A DNA stretch of 64,000 nt from Algoriphagus locisalis (GTDB lineage Bacteria; Bacteroidota; Bacteroidia; Cytophagales; Cyclobacteriaceae), in the NCBI RefSeq assembly GCF_900116615.1, contig NZ_FPBF01000006.1, positions 310,001 through 374,000 on the forward strand, given 5' to 3'. The position numbers and the translations under genes are program-made. The notes below the pieces were generated by a model. The model searched no databases and had not been told where the DNA came from. It saw nothing but the letters and a program-made list of their open reading frames with translations. Positions 35,306 to 44,800 of the stretch are shown here, in pieces. Each line of letters begins with the position of its first letter. The stretch's first letter is position 1.

Positions 35306-36433
35306 CTAGATGAATACATATATTTCTGTGTTGGTTTCACCCCCAAAATCCTTCGTAGGCGCTGAGCGGGAAGGGTTTGGAAGGCTTGGTATCAATACCT
35401 GATTGCCAGGGGATTTGACCAGTTTTAGATTTAGTTTTGGAAGTTCGAAATAGGGAATCTTGGATTCGGAGCGGAAAACCACTGTCTCTTTGCCGTTGAG
35501 CTTGATATCGGCATTCGGACTAGCTCCAATTTGGCTAAAATTGTAAGTGCCGTATGGAACTGTCCCCTCATTCCCATCATCTTCAATGGATAGATTATTT
35601 GTGACCAAATCAATTTTTTGGTTGCCATTCACCACAAAATACGTCCACAGGCTTTCCTTGCTGGTAAACTCAAGGCTATAGTATTCCTTAGGCCCATAAA
35701 GATGAACGGGAGCAGCTACATAGCGGAGTTCCATTAGCCCAATGCTTTTACCGGAAAAGTTATCAGACAAAAAGTAATTCTTCGTCCACAAATCAGTGGT
35801 ATCCCCTTCATCCCTGAGAGTAAATGTGTAAATGCCCTCTTTTCGGCCGTGCAGGTCAAAAATGAAGCGGAAATTCCCTTGGGAATCAGGAAAGACTTCG
35901 GTCAAATCCGGTAGCCATTCTCCAGTTTGCGATTTGCCCGGAGAAATAAATTCATTATTAGCATTGCGGATTTTGATCCGTACGGAGGCAGGAGTAGGAT
36001 TTAACTGCAAATCCAGAGAGAATATTTTTGGTCTGGACCCATCCAGTAATCGATAGGAAAGCACTTCAGGAGCAGACTCATCACTGGAAGCCTGGGCTGG
36101 GGTATTAAAGAAATATGGAGTTTTCCCAGCTCCAAAAACAATGCTTCCCTCATCCAAATCTGTGATCTGAAAAAAGGATCCCGGGTTTTCTGAATCCAAG
36201 TAAAAGAAGAGAGACAAGGGTATGTTTAGTGGACTGATAGGAGTGCTTTCATCTTCCTCAGTTCGGTATAGCAATACTCCGCCACCTGGAGTAGTTTTAA
36301 AAAGTATTCTTCCGTTTCTAAGAAGATTTAGGGTATCTGCAGTTGGGCGCAGCTGTATTCCTTTGGCTATGCCATCTTTATAGAAATCATGGCGAAGCGC
36401 TACTTCGCCGAGGCGTGTGTAGATGATGCTCAT
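35306..36433 (-). CDS. Putative eCIS cap adaptor
   Basis: A 375-residue protein that overlaps the DUF4255 cap gene by four bases (ATGA). I recognise no named domain; it is rich in beta strands with low hydrophobicity and no signal peptide. The start (SIIYTRLGEVALRHDFYKDG) and a central LRPTADTLNLLRNGRILFK segment suggest an ordered soluble fold. Its place between the cap and the sheath matches a Bacteroidetes eCIS gene; AlgoCIS is known to have a cap adaptor at its distal end, so this is the best candidate. That function is an inference from synteny. Confidence 0.6.
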   Translation of the reverse strand: MSIIYTRLGEVALRHDFYKDGIAKGIQLRPTADTLNLLRNGRILFKTTPGGGVLLYRTEEDESTPISPLNIPLSLFFYLDSENPGSFFQITDLDEGSIVFGAGKTPYFFNTPAQASSDESAPEVLSYRLLDGSRPKIFSLDLQLNPTPASVRIKIRNANNEFISPGKSQTGEWLPDLTEVFPDSQGNFRFIFDLHGRKEGIYTFTLRDEGDTTDLWTKNYFLSDNFSGKSIGLMELRYVAAPVHLYGPKEYYSLEFTSKESLWTYFVVNGNQKIDLVTNNLSIEDDGNEGTVPYGTYNFSQIGASPNADIKLNGKETVVFRSESKIPYFELPKLNLKLVKSPGNQVLIPSLPNPSRSAPTKDFGGETNTEIYVFI

Positions 36434-37038
36434 GATTTGTGAAGGGGATTAAGATGGATTTTTTCAATTGGGTCACCCGTTTCTAGGAGTTGATTTTCCT
36501 GAATGCGGAGAGTCTTGACTTTATAGAGGACAGATGGCAGATATTTAGCACCGACTACTGTCCAGAAGTTATAAAGCTGCTCAAAGGAATAGCTATAGAG
36601 TTCTACCACAATTTTGGTCAGGCCAGGGTCTTTTCCAGAAAGTGAAGGGCTGTTTTCTTTGGTAAAAACATTTTTCGCCTGAAAGAAAGAAATCGCATAA
36701 CCCAGTTGCTTGAGACCTTCTACATAATCATCCGAACTGTCATTAGCATTTTTGTTTTGAAAATTTGCGGTGATGAGTACATAGAGATTGAGTTGGATTT
36801 CAGGATTCCTTTTTTCTGTTTTTCCTACGACGTTGATATAAGTACTTCGCTGCTCCTTGATGGTCCGTTCTTCTTCAATATTAATCAGGGAAAGCCCTAG
36901 GCTTTTGTCTGGAATAATGATGCCCGTTTCATTTGTGACGGAGGACAAAACGATTCTTTCCCCTACAGGGTCACCAACCTTTAGTTTTATAAAGGCATTC
37001 AATTCGGCTGTTAAAAATTCCAGGGTGGAATGAATCAT
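36430..37038 (-). CDS. DUF4255 / Pvc16-like cap or tail terminator protein
   Basis: A 202-residue protein, first gene of the operon. MIHSTLEFLTAELNAFI, then LSLINIEEERTIK and IQLNLYVLITANF, are hallmarks of DUF4255 (Pvc16_N), the terminator that caps the distal end of sheath and tube in PVC and AFP. LYSYSFEQLYNFWTVVGAKYLPSVLYKV is the conserved second half. The 243 bp upstream should hold the main eCIS promoter, but I found no exact match to the Bacteroidetes -7 element there. Confidence 0.93.
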   Translation of the reverse strand: MIHSTLEFLTAELNAFIKLKVGDPVGERIVLSSVTNETGIIIPDKSLGLSLINIEEERTIKEQRSTYINVVGKTEKRNPEIQLNLYVLITANFQNKNANDSSDDYVEGLKQLGYAISFFQAKNVFTKENSPSLSGKDPGLTKIVVELYSYSFEQLYNFWTVVGAKYLPSVLYKVKTLRIQENQLLETGDPIEKIHLNPLHKS

Positions 37039-37281
37039 ATCGCTAGAAAAATGATGTAAAAAAGATGGCTAAAAACCTTCATCAAGGTATTTAACTTTGC
37101 TAGCAATAGACAGGAAATTATATAGCTGATTTATGCGGTTATTAAGAATTAAAAATTTACAATTAGCTGAAAATCATTTGAATGCCTAAAATAAGACTGT
37201 AACTGTTGACATTAAAGATTCTTAAAAATCAAGAAATTGCTGAGCCTATCAGCAGATTCTATGTTTTGGTGGCTGTAGAAG

Positions 37282-38655
37282 TTAAGAAATTTGGCGCTTG
37301 AGGTTTGAAATGATCCAGCTATCGTATCGAATTAATTCAAAGGAGTTAGGATTCCATTCTAAGCCCTCTTTTTCTTGGAGTAGATCAAGAAGAATGGGAT
37401 CTCTGCTGAAGTCACATTGCTCAGGTTTGAAAAGTGATTTTTGCAATCTGGCAAAAAGTTGATAAGCCAAATGAATTCTACGGCTCGCTCGGAATTTATA
37501 CCTCGAGATCAGTTTTCGCAAATTCTCAATTTTATATTCCAACCAGTCTTGATCATTTTGATCAAACAATACCATGATTTCCAGCATTTTTGAACCCAAG
37601 AAATAATCAGGAATACTCTTCATTGATTTCTGATTGGCATGGATTAGCTTCAAGGTGGTTTTTAGATTTCCCAGTTTGAAATTAATATATGCTTCCAAAT
37701 AGCTCCATTTGGGCTGCTGACTTGGGTCTAGCTTCATCAGTTTTTTGCGGAGGATTTGATAGGCCTCTTCAGTTTTGTCTAAGTGGAATAGCGCATGCCA
37801 ATAATTCAAGGAGTAGGTTACTGCGTTTTCTTGTGACAAAGATTCTGTGTCGAGCGCTTCGGTACACTCGTCTATTAATCTACTGAATTCCCGTTTGGCA
37901 AGACGGATTGACATTTTTGCGATCAACAGCTCATTCTTTGCATTCGTCTGTGAGGAATAGATGACTTCTGCTTCATTTACTTGGTATAAGGCAGTTTCAT
38001 ATTCTTTATGCTGTATGGATTGGTTGATGTCGTCTATTAGAAGCCAGGAATTACGGCTATGATCCAATTGCTGGATCATAGTTTTTAAGTACTGGTTTTT
38101 AGACTCTTTATGGTCTTCGGTATTTTTATAATTTTTCCTGACTAACAATTGGAGATGGCTTTTGATTGCAATCTCAAGCTCTGGAAGATCATTATTGTTC
38201 AAAACCTCGCAAATTCCAAATCTAGCAGCTGTACTGTAAATAGTCAGAACTAAGTCGTGAAAGCCGTTCTTAATCGCCATTTTGAGCCCTCTTTCCAGTA
38301 ATTTTGACCCTTCGGCACGAATCCCTCGTGCAAGAATAAGCTCACTTTTCAAAAGCAATTCGGAGCATTCGATATGGAGCTGGTTTTCCTTCTTTGCGCA
38401 TGTTGGTTTTAACAAAAGGAAAAGTTCTTCAAACTCATCTTTCACCCTTTTTTTGAGCTGAAAATAGGCAGCACCCTCTGGTTTATTGTAAATTTTTTGA
38501 GCGTATTCGGTATCTGATAGCCCTGGTTGGCTCACAAAAAGTTTCATAAGCCTCAGTTTTTTGGAGCTGGGAGGGTTTTTGATTTTAGCAAACTCTACCA
38601 ACTGCGTCTTTTCGGGCAAAGAACATGCGTCCAGCAACTGGTGGATTGATTCCAT
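37282..38655 (-). CDS. Helical-repeat (TPR-like) hypothetical protein upstream of the eCIS
   Basis: A protein of about 457 residues made almost wholly of amphipathic helices, for example LLKSELILARGIRAEGSKLLERGLK and YETALYQVNEAEVIYS, suggesting a TPR-type solenoid. It has no signal peptide or membrane segment once the start is set at the ATG at 38655; the frame continues to an ATG at 38715, but the additional 20 residues look non-coding. I do not recognise a named family. It is on the same strand as the eCIS, 243 bp before the first structural gene, so a regulatory or assembly role is possible but unsupported. It is cytosolic. Confidence 0.7.
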   Translation of the reverse strand: MESIHQLLDACSLPEKTQLVEFAKIKNPPSSKKLRLMKLFVSQPGLSDTEYAQKIYNKPEGAAYFQLKKRVKDEFEELFLLLKPTCAKKENQLHIECSELLLKSELILARGIRAEGSKLLERGLKMAIKNGFHDLVLTIYSTAARFGICEVLNNNDLPELEIAIKSHLQLLVRKNYKNTEDHKESKNQYLKTMIQQLDHSRNSWLLIDDINQSIQHKEYETALYQVNEAEVIYSSQTNAKNELLIAKMSIRLAKREFSRLIDECTEALDTESLSQENAVTYSLNYWHALFHLDKTEEAYQILRKKLMKLDPSQQPKWSYLEAYINFKLGNLKTTLKLIHANQKSMKSIPDYFLGSKMLEIMVLFDQNDQDWLEYKIENLRKLISRYKFRASRRIHLAYQLFARLQKSLFKPEQCDFSRDPILLDLLQEKEGLEWNPNSFELIRYDSWIISNLKRQIS

Positions 38656-38780
38656 AAAAAAAGTAGTGTAGGTGTGAAAAAAGCAAAGTTGAAGACTAAA
38701 ATAGGCTTTATCCACTTGGAAATCAAATGATTAAAACATAAGTTAACCTATTGATTTATAAATCCAGCGAACTCTTAATT

Positions 38781-40163
38781 CTATTTTTTCAAAGTATAAA
38801 CGCCCACTGAAGTCTGGCTGTATTGGTCTTCCAAAGCTGGAAATTGCTTGAGTAATTTCTCAAAATCTCCATTTGGATCCAAGACCGTAGAGGGGAGTTG
38901 TTTTTGAAGCATCTGAAAAAGCCTCGCCTTTTCTCTCAGGTCCCGATCTTGATCAAGGTATAGCTTGCTCAGGCGATAGTTTAGAAAGGGACCGCCGATT
39001 TTGGCCCCAAGGTAAGGGTTGAGATCATCTCCCATCACGAGAATATCACCGGTATATTTTACCTCATTTTCGCTGACGAAATATTCCGAATCTGTGATTC
39101 TTTGCTGCCAAAACCAAAAGCCAGCCACCGGGAGTCCAAGTACCAACAGGTAAAATGCGGCTTTGGCAATGATCTCTTTTTTGATATTCAGGAAAAACTG
39201 GGTAATCAGGTAGGTGAGCCCTGGGATCAAAATTACTAATTGATAAGCTGCTTGCTTTTTGATAATAAAGAACTCGGCCGCAGAGAAAAGCAACCAAATG
39301 AGGATAAGCTGTCTTTGTTTTTGCTGGTTAATCGTTGATCCCCGTAAAACTGCAGCCATAAAGTAACCTGCTACTGCTAGAAAAAGGGGGAAAACTCCGA
39401 GAATCAACCAATTTATAAGTGATTGATATTCATATTTTTCAGATAAAAAGGTAAGTGGCCAGATCTGTATCGCTTCTTCCAGACCATCATTCCAAAAATA
39501 GAAAACTGTTATTAACAATAAAGGCAGGAAATACCCAACAAGAGAGAGCATTAATTGGCGGAACGAGAAGCTACTAATGGCAATTCCGGTAAAGATCATG
39601 TAGGGCAAAAAGAGGATGTAATTGGGCTGAAAACCTGTCGCCAAGCCGGCATATATCCCAATTAACAGTGTAGATTCACTGGTGTCTTTTTGTAATACGG
39701 TTTGGGAAAAAAGCTGACCTAGAGCCAAAATCAGAAATGTACTTCCTAATAAGGCAGGACTTAGGCTTAGTAGGTCAAAAGAAAAGTGAAATAGCGCGGC
39801 CATGATAATCGCCGGCAGATAGGTATTGATGTCAAAAGCCTTAAACTTGATCAGCATGGAGTTCCAATACAGAATCTGGAACGAAATTAGTATTCTTCCC
39901 ACCACTTCATAGGCGATCAGGCTTCGTCCGAACAGCATATCCATGAATGTGAAAAATCCTGCGGAAAGTGGCCCATTGTCGTCGATGATATCTTGGTAAA
40001 GAAAATACCCTTGCTCCAGTCGCTCTCCAAGAAGCATCCACATCAATTGTGGGTTGGTAATTGGGAAGGCATCTAGCGTCAAATAGACGATTGTCAGCAA
40101 GAGAATGTATATTCCTATGCCGATTAGCCTGAAGGGATCATTTAATTTGAAAAAGCTGAACAA
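38781..40163 (-). CDS. Polytopic membrane protein (DUF6427-like)
   Basis: A 460-residue protein with about ten to twelve hydrophobic helices, for example IGIGIYILLLTIVYLTL and YLPAIIMAALFHF. The start FSFFKLNDPFRLIGIGIYI resembles the DUF6427 family of Bacteroidetes membrane proteins. A soluble C-terminus of about 80 residues (KYTGDILVMGDDLNPYLGAKIGG) recalls the periplasmic tail of lipid-linked glycosyltransferases, though no catalytic DxD is evident. The start codon is a TTG at 40163, since the next Met is forty residues in and inside a loop. It is divergent from rbfA. Confidence 0.65.
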   Translation of the reverse strand: MFSFFKLNDPFRLIGIGIYILLLTIVYLTLDAFPITNPQLMWMLLGERLEQGYFLYQDIIDDNGPLSAGFFTFMDMLFGRSLIAYEVVGRILISFQILYWNSMLIKFKAFDINTYLPAIIMAALFHFSFDLLSLSPALLGSTFLILALGQLFSQTVLQKDTSESTLLIGIYAGLATGFQPNYILFLPYMIFTGIAISSFSFRQLMLSLVGYFLPLLLITVFYFWNDGLEEAIQIWPLTFLSEKYEYQSLINWLILGVFPLFLAVAGYFMAAVLRGSTINQQKQRQLILIWLLFSAAEFFIIKKQAAYQLVILIPGLTYLITQFFLNIKKEIIAKAAFYLLVLGLPVAGFWFWQQRITDSEYFVSENEVKYTGDILVMGDDLNPYLGAKIGGPFLNYRLSKLYLDQDRDLREKARLFQMLQKQLPSTVLDPNGDFEKLLKQFPALEDQYSQTSVGVYTLKK

Positions 40164-40227
40164 GGTGAATTGGTGAAGAGTGTTTGGTTGGTTTTGCCCG
40201 AAATTAAAGCTTGCCCAACTATTTCGC

Positions 40228-40235
40228 TAAATTTG
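40228..40235 (+). promoter_or_regulatory. Bacteroidetes-type -7 element upstream of rbfA
   Basis: TAAATTTG matches TAnnTTTG and lies 17 bp before the rbfA ATG, which supports the start at 40253 over the upstream in-frame codon. No clear -33 TTG was found at ideal spacing. Confidence 0.4.
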
Positions 40236-40252
40236 TACCACAAATACTTCTT

Positions 40253-40639
40253 ATGGAAAGTAAAAGACAACAAAAATACGCTAAGCTGATCCAAAAAGAG
40301 CTTGGTGATATATTTCAAAAAGAATCAAAACACCTAGTCGGTCGTGCTATGGTGACGATTACTCGCGTGATGATGAGCCCGGATCTGGGGTTGGCAAAAG
40401 TTTATCTGAGCTTTTTGCTAGCTGATCCAGAAGCCACATTCAACCTGATCAATGAGCACAAAAAAGAAATCAGGCATCAACTGGCCAAGCGAATTGGAAA
40501 ATCCGTGCGGGTAATTCCTGAAATAGCTTTTTTCCCAGATGACTCTGCAGCCTATGCGCAGCACATGGATAAGGTGATTTCAAATCTATCCATTCCTCCA
40601 GCTCCGCCTGAAGAAGAGGATCAAGAGGAGGAGGATTAA
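40253..40639 (+). CDS. rbfA: 30S ribosome-binding factor A
   Basis: A 128-residue cytosolic protein that helps mature the 16S rRNA 5' end and the small subunit. The family motifs are visible: RQQKYAKLIQKELGDIFQKE, VTITRVMMSPDLGLAKVYLSF, LAKRIGKSVRVIPEIAFFPDDS and AAYAQHMDKV. It has the usual length plus an acidic tail (PPEEEDQEEED). I use the ATG at 40253 because the upstream frame extension would overlap the -7 element. It is followed 11 bases later by a LolC/E-type permease, a common Bacteroidetes arrangement. Confidence 0.94.
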   Translation: MESKRQQKYAKLIQKELGDIFQKESKHLVGRAMVTITRVMMSPDLGLAKVYLSFLLADPEATFNLINEHKKEIRHQLAKRIGKSVRVIPEIAFFPDDSAAYAQHMDKVISNLSIPPAPPEEEDQEEED

Positions 40640-40650
40640 TCCAGCTATCG

Positions 40651-41877
40651 TTGAATCTCAGTTTTTTCATAGCAGCCAGATATTTCCGCAGCAAAAAGAA
40701 GCGGAACTTCATCACCATTTTGTCCCGGATTTCTATGATAGGAGTCGCAGTGGGCACGATGGCGTTGGTGATTGTGATGTCTGTTTTCAACGGGTTGGAG
40801 GATTTGATTCGAGGGATTTTTGCCAGTTTCGACGCGGAACTGAAGATAGAGGCGGTAGTTGGGAAAAGCTTTATGACCAACGAAGAATGGCTGGATAGTA
40901 TCAGAAACTTGGAAGGGGTCGCAATATTAACAGAGGTCATCGAGGACAATGCCTTGCTGGATTACGATGGCAACCAGATGATAGGTCGGATCAAGGGCGT
41001 TTCGGATAACTTTCTCGACCAGGATCGTTTCTCTAGGGGCTATTTCTGGGGAGATACCACGCTAGGAACGCAACTTAATCCTGCGGCAATTCTCGGAAGA
41101 GGTGTAGGATTCTTCCTATCGGTCAATCTCGATAATGTCAATGTGCCCTTGAAAATCTATTATCCCAAAGCGCCCAGAAGTGCAGCTACGATCGATCCTT
41201 CCCAATTCTACGAAACGGCCACCTTAGATCCTGTAGCCTATTTTGCGATAGACCGGCAGTTTGACGATGAGTATGTAATTGCACCGCTTTCCTTTGTCAG
41301 AGACTTGCTGAAATATGGAGATAAGAGAACCTCGCTAGAAGTGAAAGTGGCCGAAGGTTATACAATAACTGAAGTGCAAAAAAAGCTGAAGGAATATCTC
41401 GGCGACGACTTTTTAGTCAAAAATGCAGATGAGCAGCATGCGGGATTGATCCGTACTGTTCAGATGGAAAAGTTATTTGTATTTCTCACGTTGACTTTCA
41501 TTTTAGCGATAGCTTCTTTCAATATTTTCTTTTCGCTAAGCATGCTGGCTATCGAAAAAAAGAAAGACATAGCTGTGCTGAAGGCTATGGGAGCGCCGGA
41601 GAAACTGATCAGGAGAATATTCCTGAAGCAGGGAGCGCTGATCGCTTTTAGTGGTGCTGTGATTGGGCTGGTGCTTGGGTATTTGGTTTGTTTTCTTCAG
41701 CAGACATTCGGCTTGGTTTCGCTAGGGATTTCATCAGCAGTGGTAGATGCGTACCCGGTCAAAGTGATCTGGAGTGATTTTTTCTGGATTAGTATTGCTA
41801 TGATCGGGATCACTTTATTAGCATCCTACAGACCCGCATGGATAGCTTCCCAAGTAGATACCGTGAAAGAAGTGTAA
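40651..41877 (+). CDS. FtsX/LolC-E-type ABC transporter permease
   Basis: A 408-residue permease. A first membrane helix near residue 25-50 (ISMIGVAVGTMALVIVMSVFNGLED) precedes a large periplasmic MacB-PCD-like domain, followed by three helices near 275, 325 and 375 with AVLKAMGAPEKLIRRIFLKQGALIAFSGAVIGLVLGY, the FtsX signature. It is likely to extract lipoproteins or other substrates with an ATPase encoded elsewhere. The start is a TTG at 40651, 11 bases after rbfA; no ATG is found near, and the alignment begins at NLSFFIAARYFRSKKKRNF as in homologues. Confidence 0.88.
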   Translation: MNLSFFIAARYFRSKKKRNFITILSRISMIGVAVGTMALVIVMSVFNGLEDLIRGIFASFDAELKIEAVVGKSFMTNEEWLDSIRNLEGVAILTEVIEDNALLDYDGNQMIGRIKGVSDNFLDQDRFSRGYFWGDTTLGTQLNPAAILGRGVGFFLSVNLDNVNVPLKIYYPKAPRSAATIDPSQFYETATLDPVAYFAIDRQFDDEYVIAPLSFVRDLLKYGDKRTSLEVKVAEGYTITEVQKKLKEYLGDDFLVKNADEQHAGLIRTVQMEKLFVFLTLTFILAIASFNIFFSLSMLAIEKKKDIAVLKAMGAPEKLIRRIFLKQGALIAFSGAVIGLVLGYLVCFLQQTFGLVSLGISSAVVDAYPVKVIWSDFFWISIAMIGITLLASYRPAWIASQVDTVKEV

Positions 41878-41890
41878 AACACTAATTGGG

Positions 41891-44800
41891 CTAGGCTGGT
41901 GCCTCTCCTTTTCCAAATTTAAAACTTGAAATACCTCGGTTTAGGAGTGCGTAAAGACTACCGAGCAAGCCCAGCGTTCCGGTCAGGTAGGCATAGATTT
42001 CGTTCAGGAAAGTTCGGTCAAATATGCTGATCAAGGCAAAGCAAATCAGCACAAAGCTCACAGCCGATACTTGAATCATCCTGGAATTGCCGTTTTTACT
42101 TTCGAAATCCTGGAAGCTTTTGATCTCCTCTTTACTAATATGTGTCAAAATGTAGGTTTGGAACAGTCTGCTGAAAAACTCATATCTCTGCCATTCCAGG
42201 GAGCTGTGCGTAGTATCTTCTTCCAGGAACTTTTCGCCTTCATCTTCCTGTAGTTTTTCGGCCTCATCCCCGTACGTCGCTTTTATCAGGATTCCTTTTC
42301 GGATCAATTCATGAATGGCATTTTTACGGGATTTATTTAGAAATCGCTCATTGGAAAAGGAGTAACACACAAGTTTTTCCTGAAAATTCAATTCAGACCA
42401 GATGTCCGCAAACTGGGCAATTCTCAGCTGCATTTTCTCTTCATTCTCAGCCTTATGGAGAAGTGCATGCTTCTTCTCATTTGGTTCTGCTTTGAAGCGC
42501 TGCAGATTAATAGGAAGCATATGGAATTCGAATTCGGTGAAGGTTTCCGAATAAATTACTTGATCGTCAATCTCTTTTAATCTAGAGAAAAGCTCATCCC
42601 AGCTTTTGCCAGAACTGATGATTATTGATTTTTTTTGATCTATAAGCTTGTTTAAAAGAGGCACGATTTCCAGTTGATTTTTCAGACAATGTATGTTCTG
42701 AATATGTACGTGAGAAATCTCTTCGGACACAGGATCTGCTTTGTCCAGACTTACGTCTAGTAAATTTATCGTCTGAATGCGGGCAACTTTTAATTTCTTT
42801 TGGAGAGTTTCAGCTGATACTCCGGATTGTGGACAGCAAATGAATAGTTTAGGCTTGGAGAAGTCAATCCCTTTTCTTTTTAGACTAAAAAATGGATAGA
42901 AAATGATGTTTTGGATGATGTTTGCGAATAGGATAAATAGGAGGATCATGGTCAGCAGTACCAGCACGTTGTAAAGAATCCCTGAAAAGCTAGGCAAATT
43001 GATGTCGCCTTTTTCCATTGCCATTTTGAATACCTGTTGATTTGGCGCGATAAAATTTTCTATTTTTTGGTCAAAAGGATCCGCTATCAAAGAGAGCATT
43101 GTTCTTCTGGTAAATTCATACTCGGTGTAAAATGATTCCGAATCAGTTTTAGCTTCTTGACTATCCGATGTAGGAGGTTGATTTGAAGCATTCCAGATGA
43201 CCTGCTCATAGATCTGGGTTTTGGACTGGATAAAATAGCCTGGAAGAAAGCCGATGATAAGAAACCAAAGTGCTATAAAGGAGGGGATGGTGATGCTTTT
43301 TGTTTGTTTTTTAAAAGTAGTTTTGGGTTTGACTACCAGAAACCATAACCCAACTATACCATAGCCCACGAGGGTAAGTATTAAGGTGGGCACGATGATT
43401 TCACTGTTCCAAAAAGTGATGAAAAGAAGGAGAACTACATTGATGCCAAACAAAATGATGGATCTCATGGAATATCTTTGCACCTTGAATTCCGTGAAGT
43501 CATCAAAAGTCATCGAATTTATTGATGTAGAGAGGTTTACAAAAGAGATCAGAAAACTAGAGTAAACCAGTAAAAGCAGCATATCTGTATGCGAAATGGC
43601 TACTGCATAGTAGATGCCGAGCAGGACAAAAGCATAGCAAGTGTAAGCAAGGATTAGGTAATTGAGTCTAGGTAGATTGACAGCATTAGGCTCAAGCCAC
43701 GAATAAAGAAATGCCTTGGTACCCTGCTTGTCAAAGGAGCGTCTGGAGTACTTTTGGATCAGGAGGCTGATCAGTAAGCTAAGAAAATAGATCGCCAATA
43801 AGGTGATGGATTCTGCTGAGCTGATGGAGGCAAATGAGTGGCTAATATTTTCATTAACTAGAAATAACAACCAGATATTTTCATCAAAATCATCCGTTTT
43901 GACTTTTTTGAGAACACCCGTGTAAAAATTCCCATTCAAGTATAATGAGGTGCTGATTTGGGCATCTGAGCTGAAGTTATTTTTCATGAGTGATTTGATT
44001 TCACCCCATTTTTCAGCGTTTATACCTTCCTGAATTTCGGCTATAGGAGAAGAGATTTTATTGCTTTTCAGCAAGATTTTTCCATTCTCTTTCATGGCAA
44101 TAAACCGGTATTGCTCACTTAGCTCCTGATTGACTTTGTATTTAAAGGTGATTGCGTTGATACCTTTGATTGCGGATTCTTCTCCTGAGTTCCCGAAGTC
44201 TCTAGAGATGACTGACTCTAGCTGTCCATCAGAGCGGCTATAATGTGAGTTGAGAAAGGTAAGCGTATCGGTTCCACTGGCCTGAAAAAAAGTGAAGTAC
44301 TCCCGCTGGCTCAAATCTATCGCTGAAGTATCCATTGAGAAATCAATCAGGTTTACTGACGTTGGACTGTTTTTGAAAAATATTTTATCTACATAACCTG
44401 TCGGTTTGAAGGCGATAATCTCATTGAAATTAGCGGGTTCTTTCTGTAGCTGCTTAAAGTCTTTGATCGATTCCAGGGCAGTTCTATACACTGTCAGCGT
44501 ATCCCTCAGGCTACTTTCCAGCTCATCTACAAGAGAGGATTGTTCCGCTACCGGATCCACTTCATTTTTAAATTGTGAAAGTGAAAAGCCGATGATAATA
44601 GTCAAACTCACCAGTGAAATGCCTACTTGCGTTACTTTGTTTTGTGTGAGATTATCTCCTGGAGATAGGTTCATCACACCGAGTATGGGAATGAGCGCGA
44701 TCAGGATCAACAAGAAAAGAATCAGTATGCTCAGTTTACCAAAATCCAGGCGCATCCCGACTTTTTGGAAGGAATCTTCCGAAATCAACCCTACGGCGTA

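Noticed and set aside
9267..37038. Interpretation as a prophage or a type VI secretion system
   Set aside because: No capsid, portal, terminase, lysis or integrase genes, and no TssJ/L/M or ClpV. DUF4255, DUF5908, DUF4157 and the AAA+ ATPase are eCIS markers.
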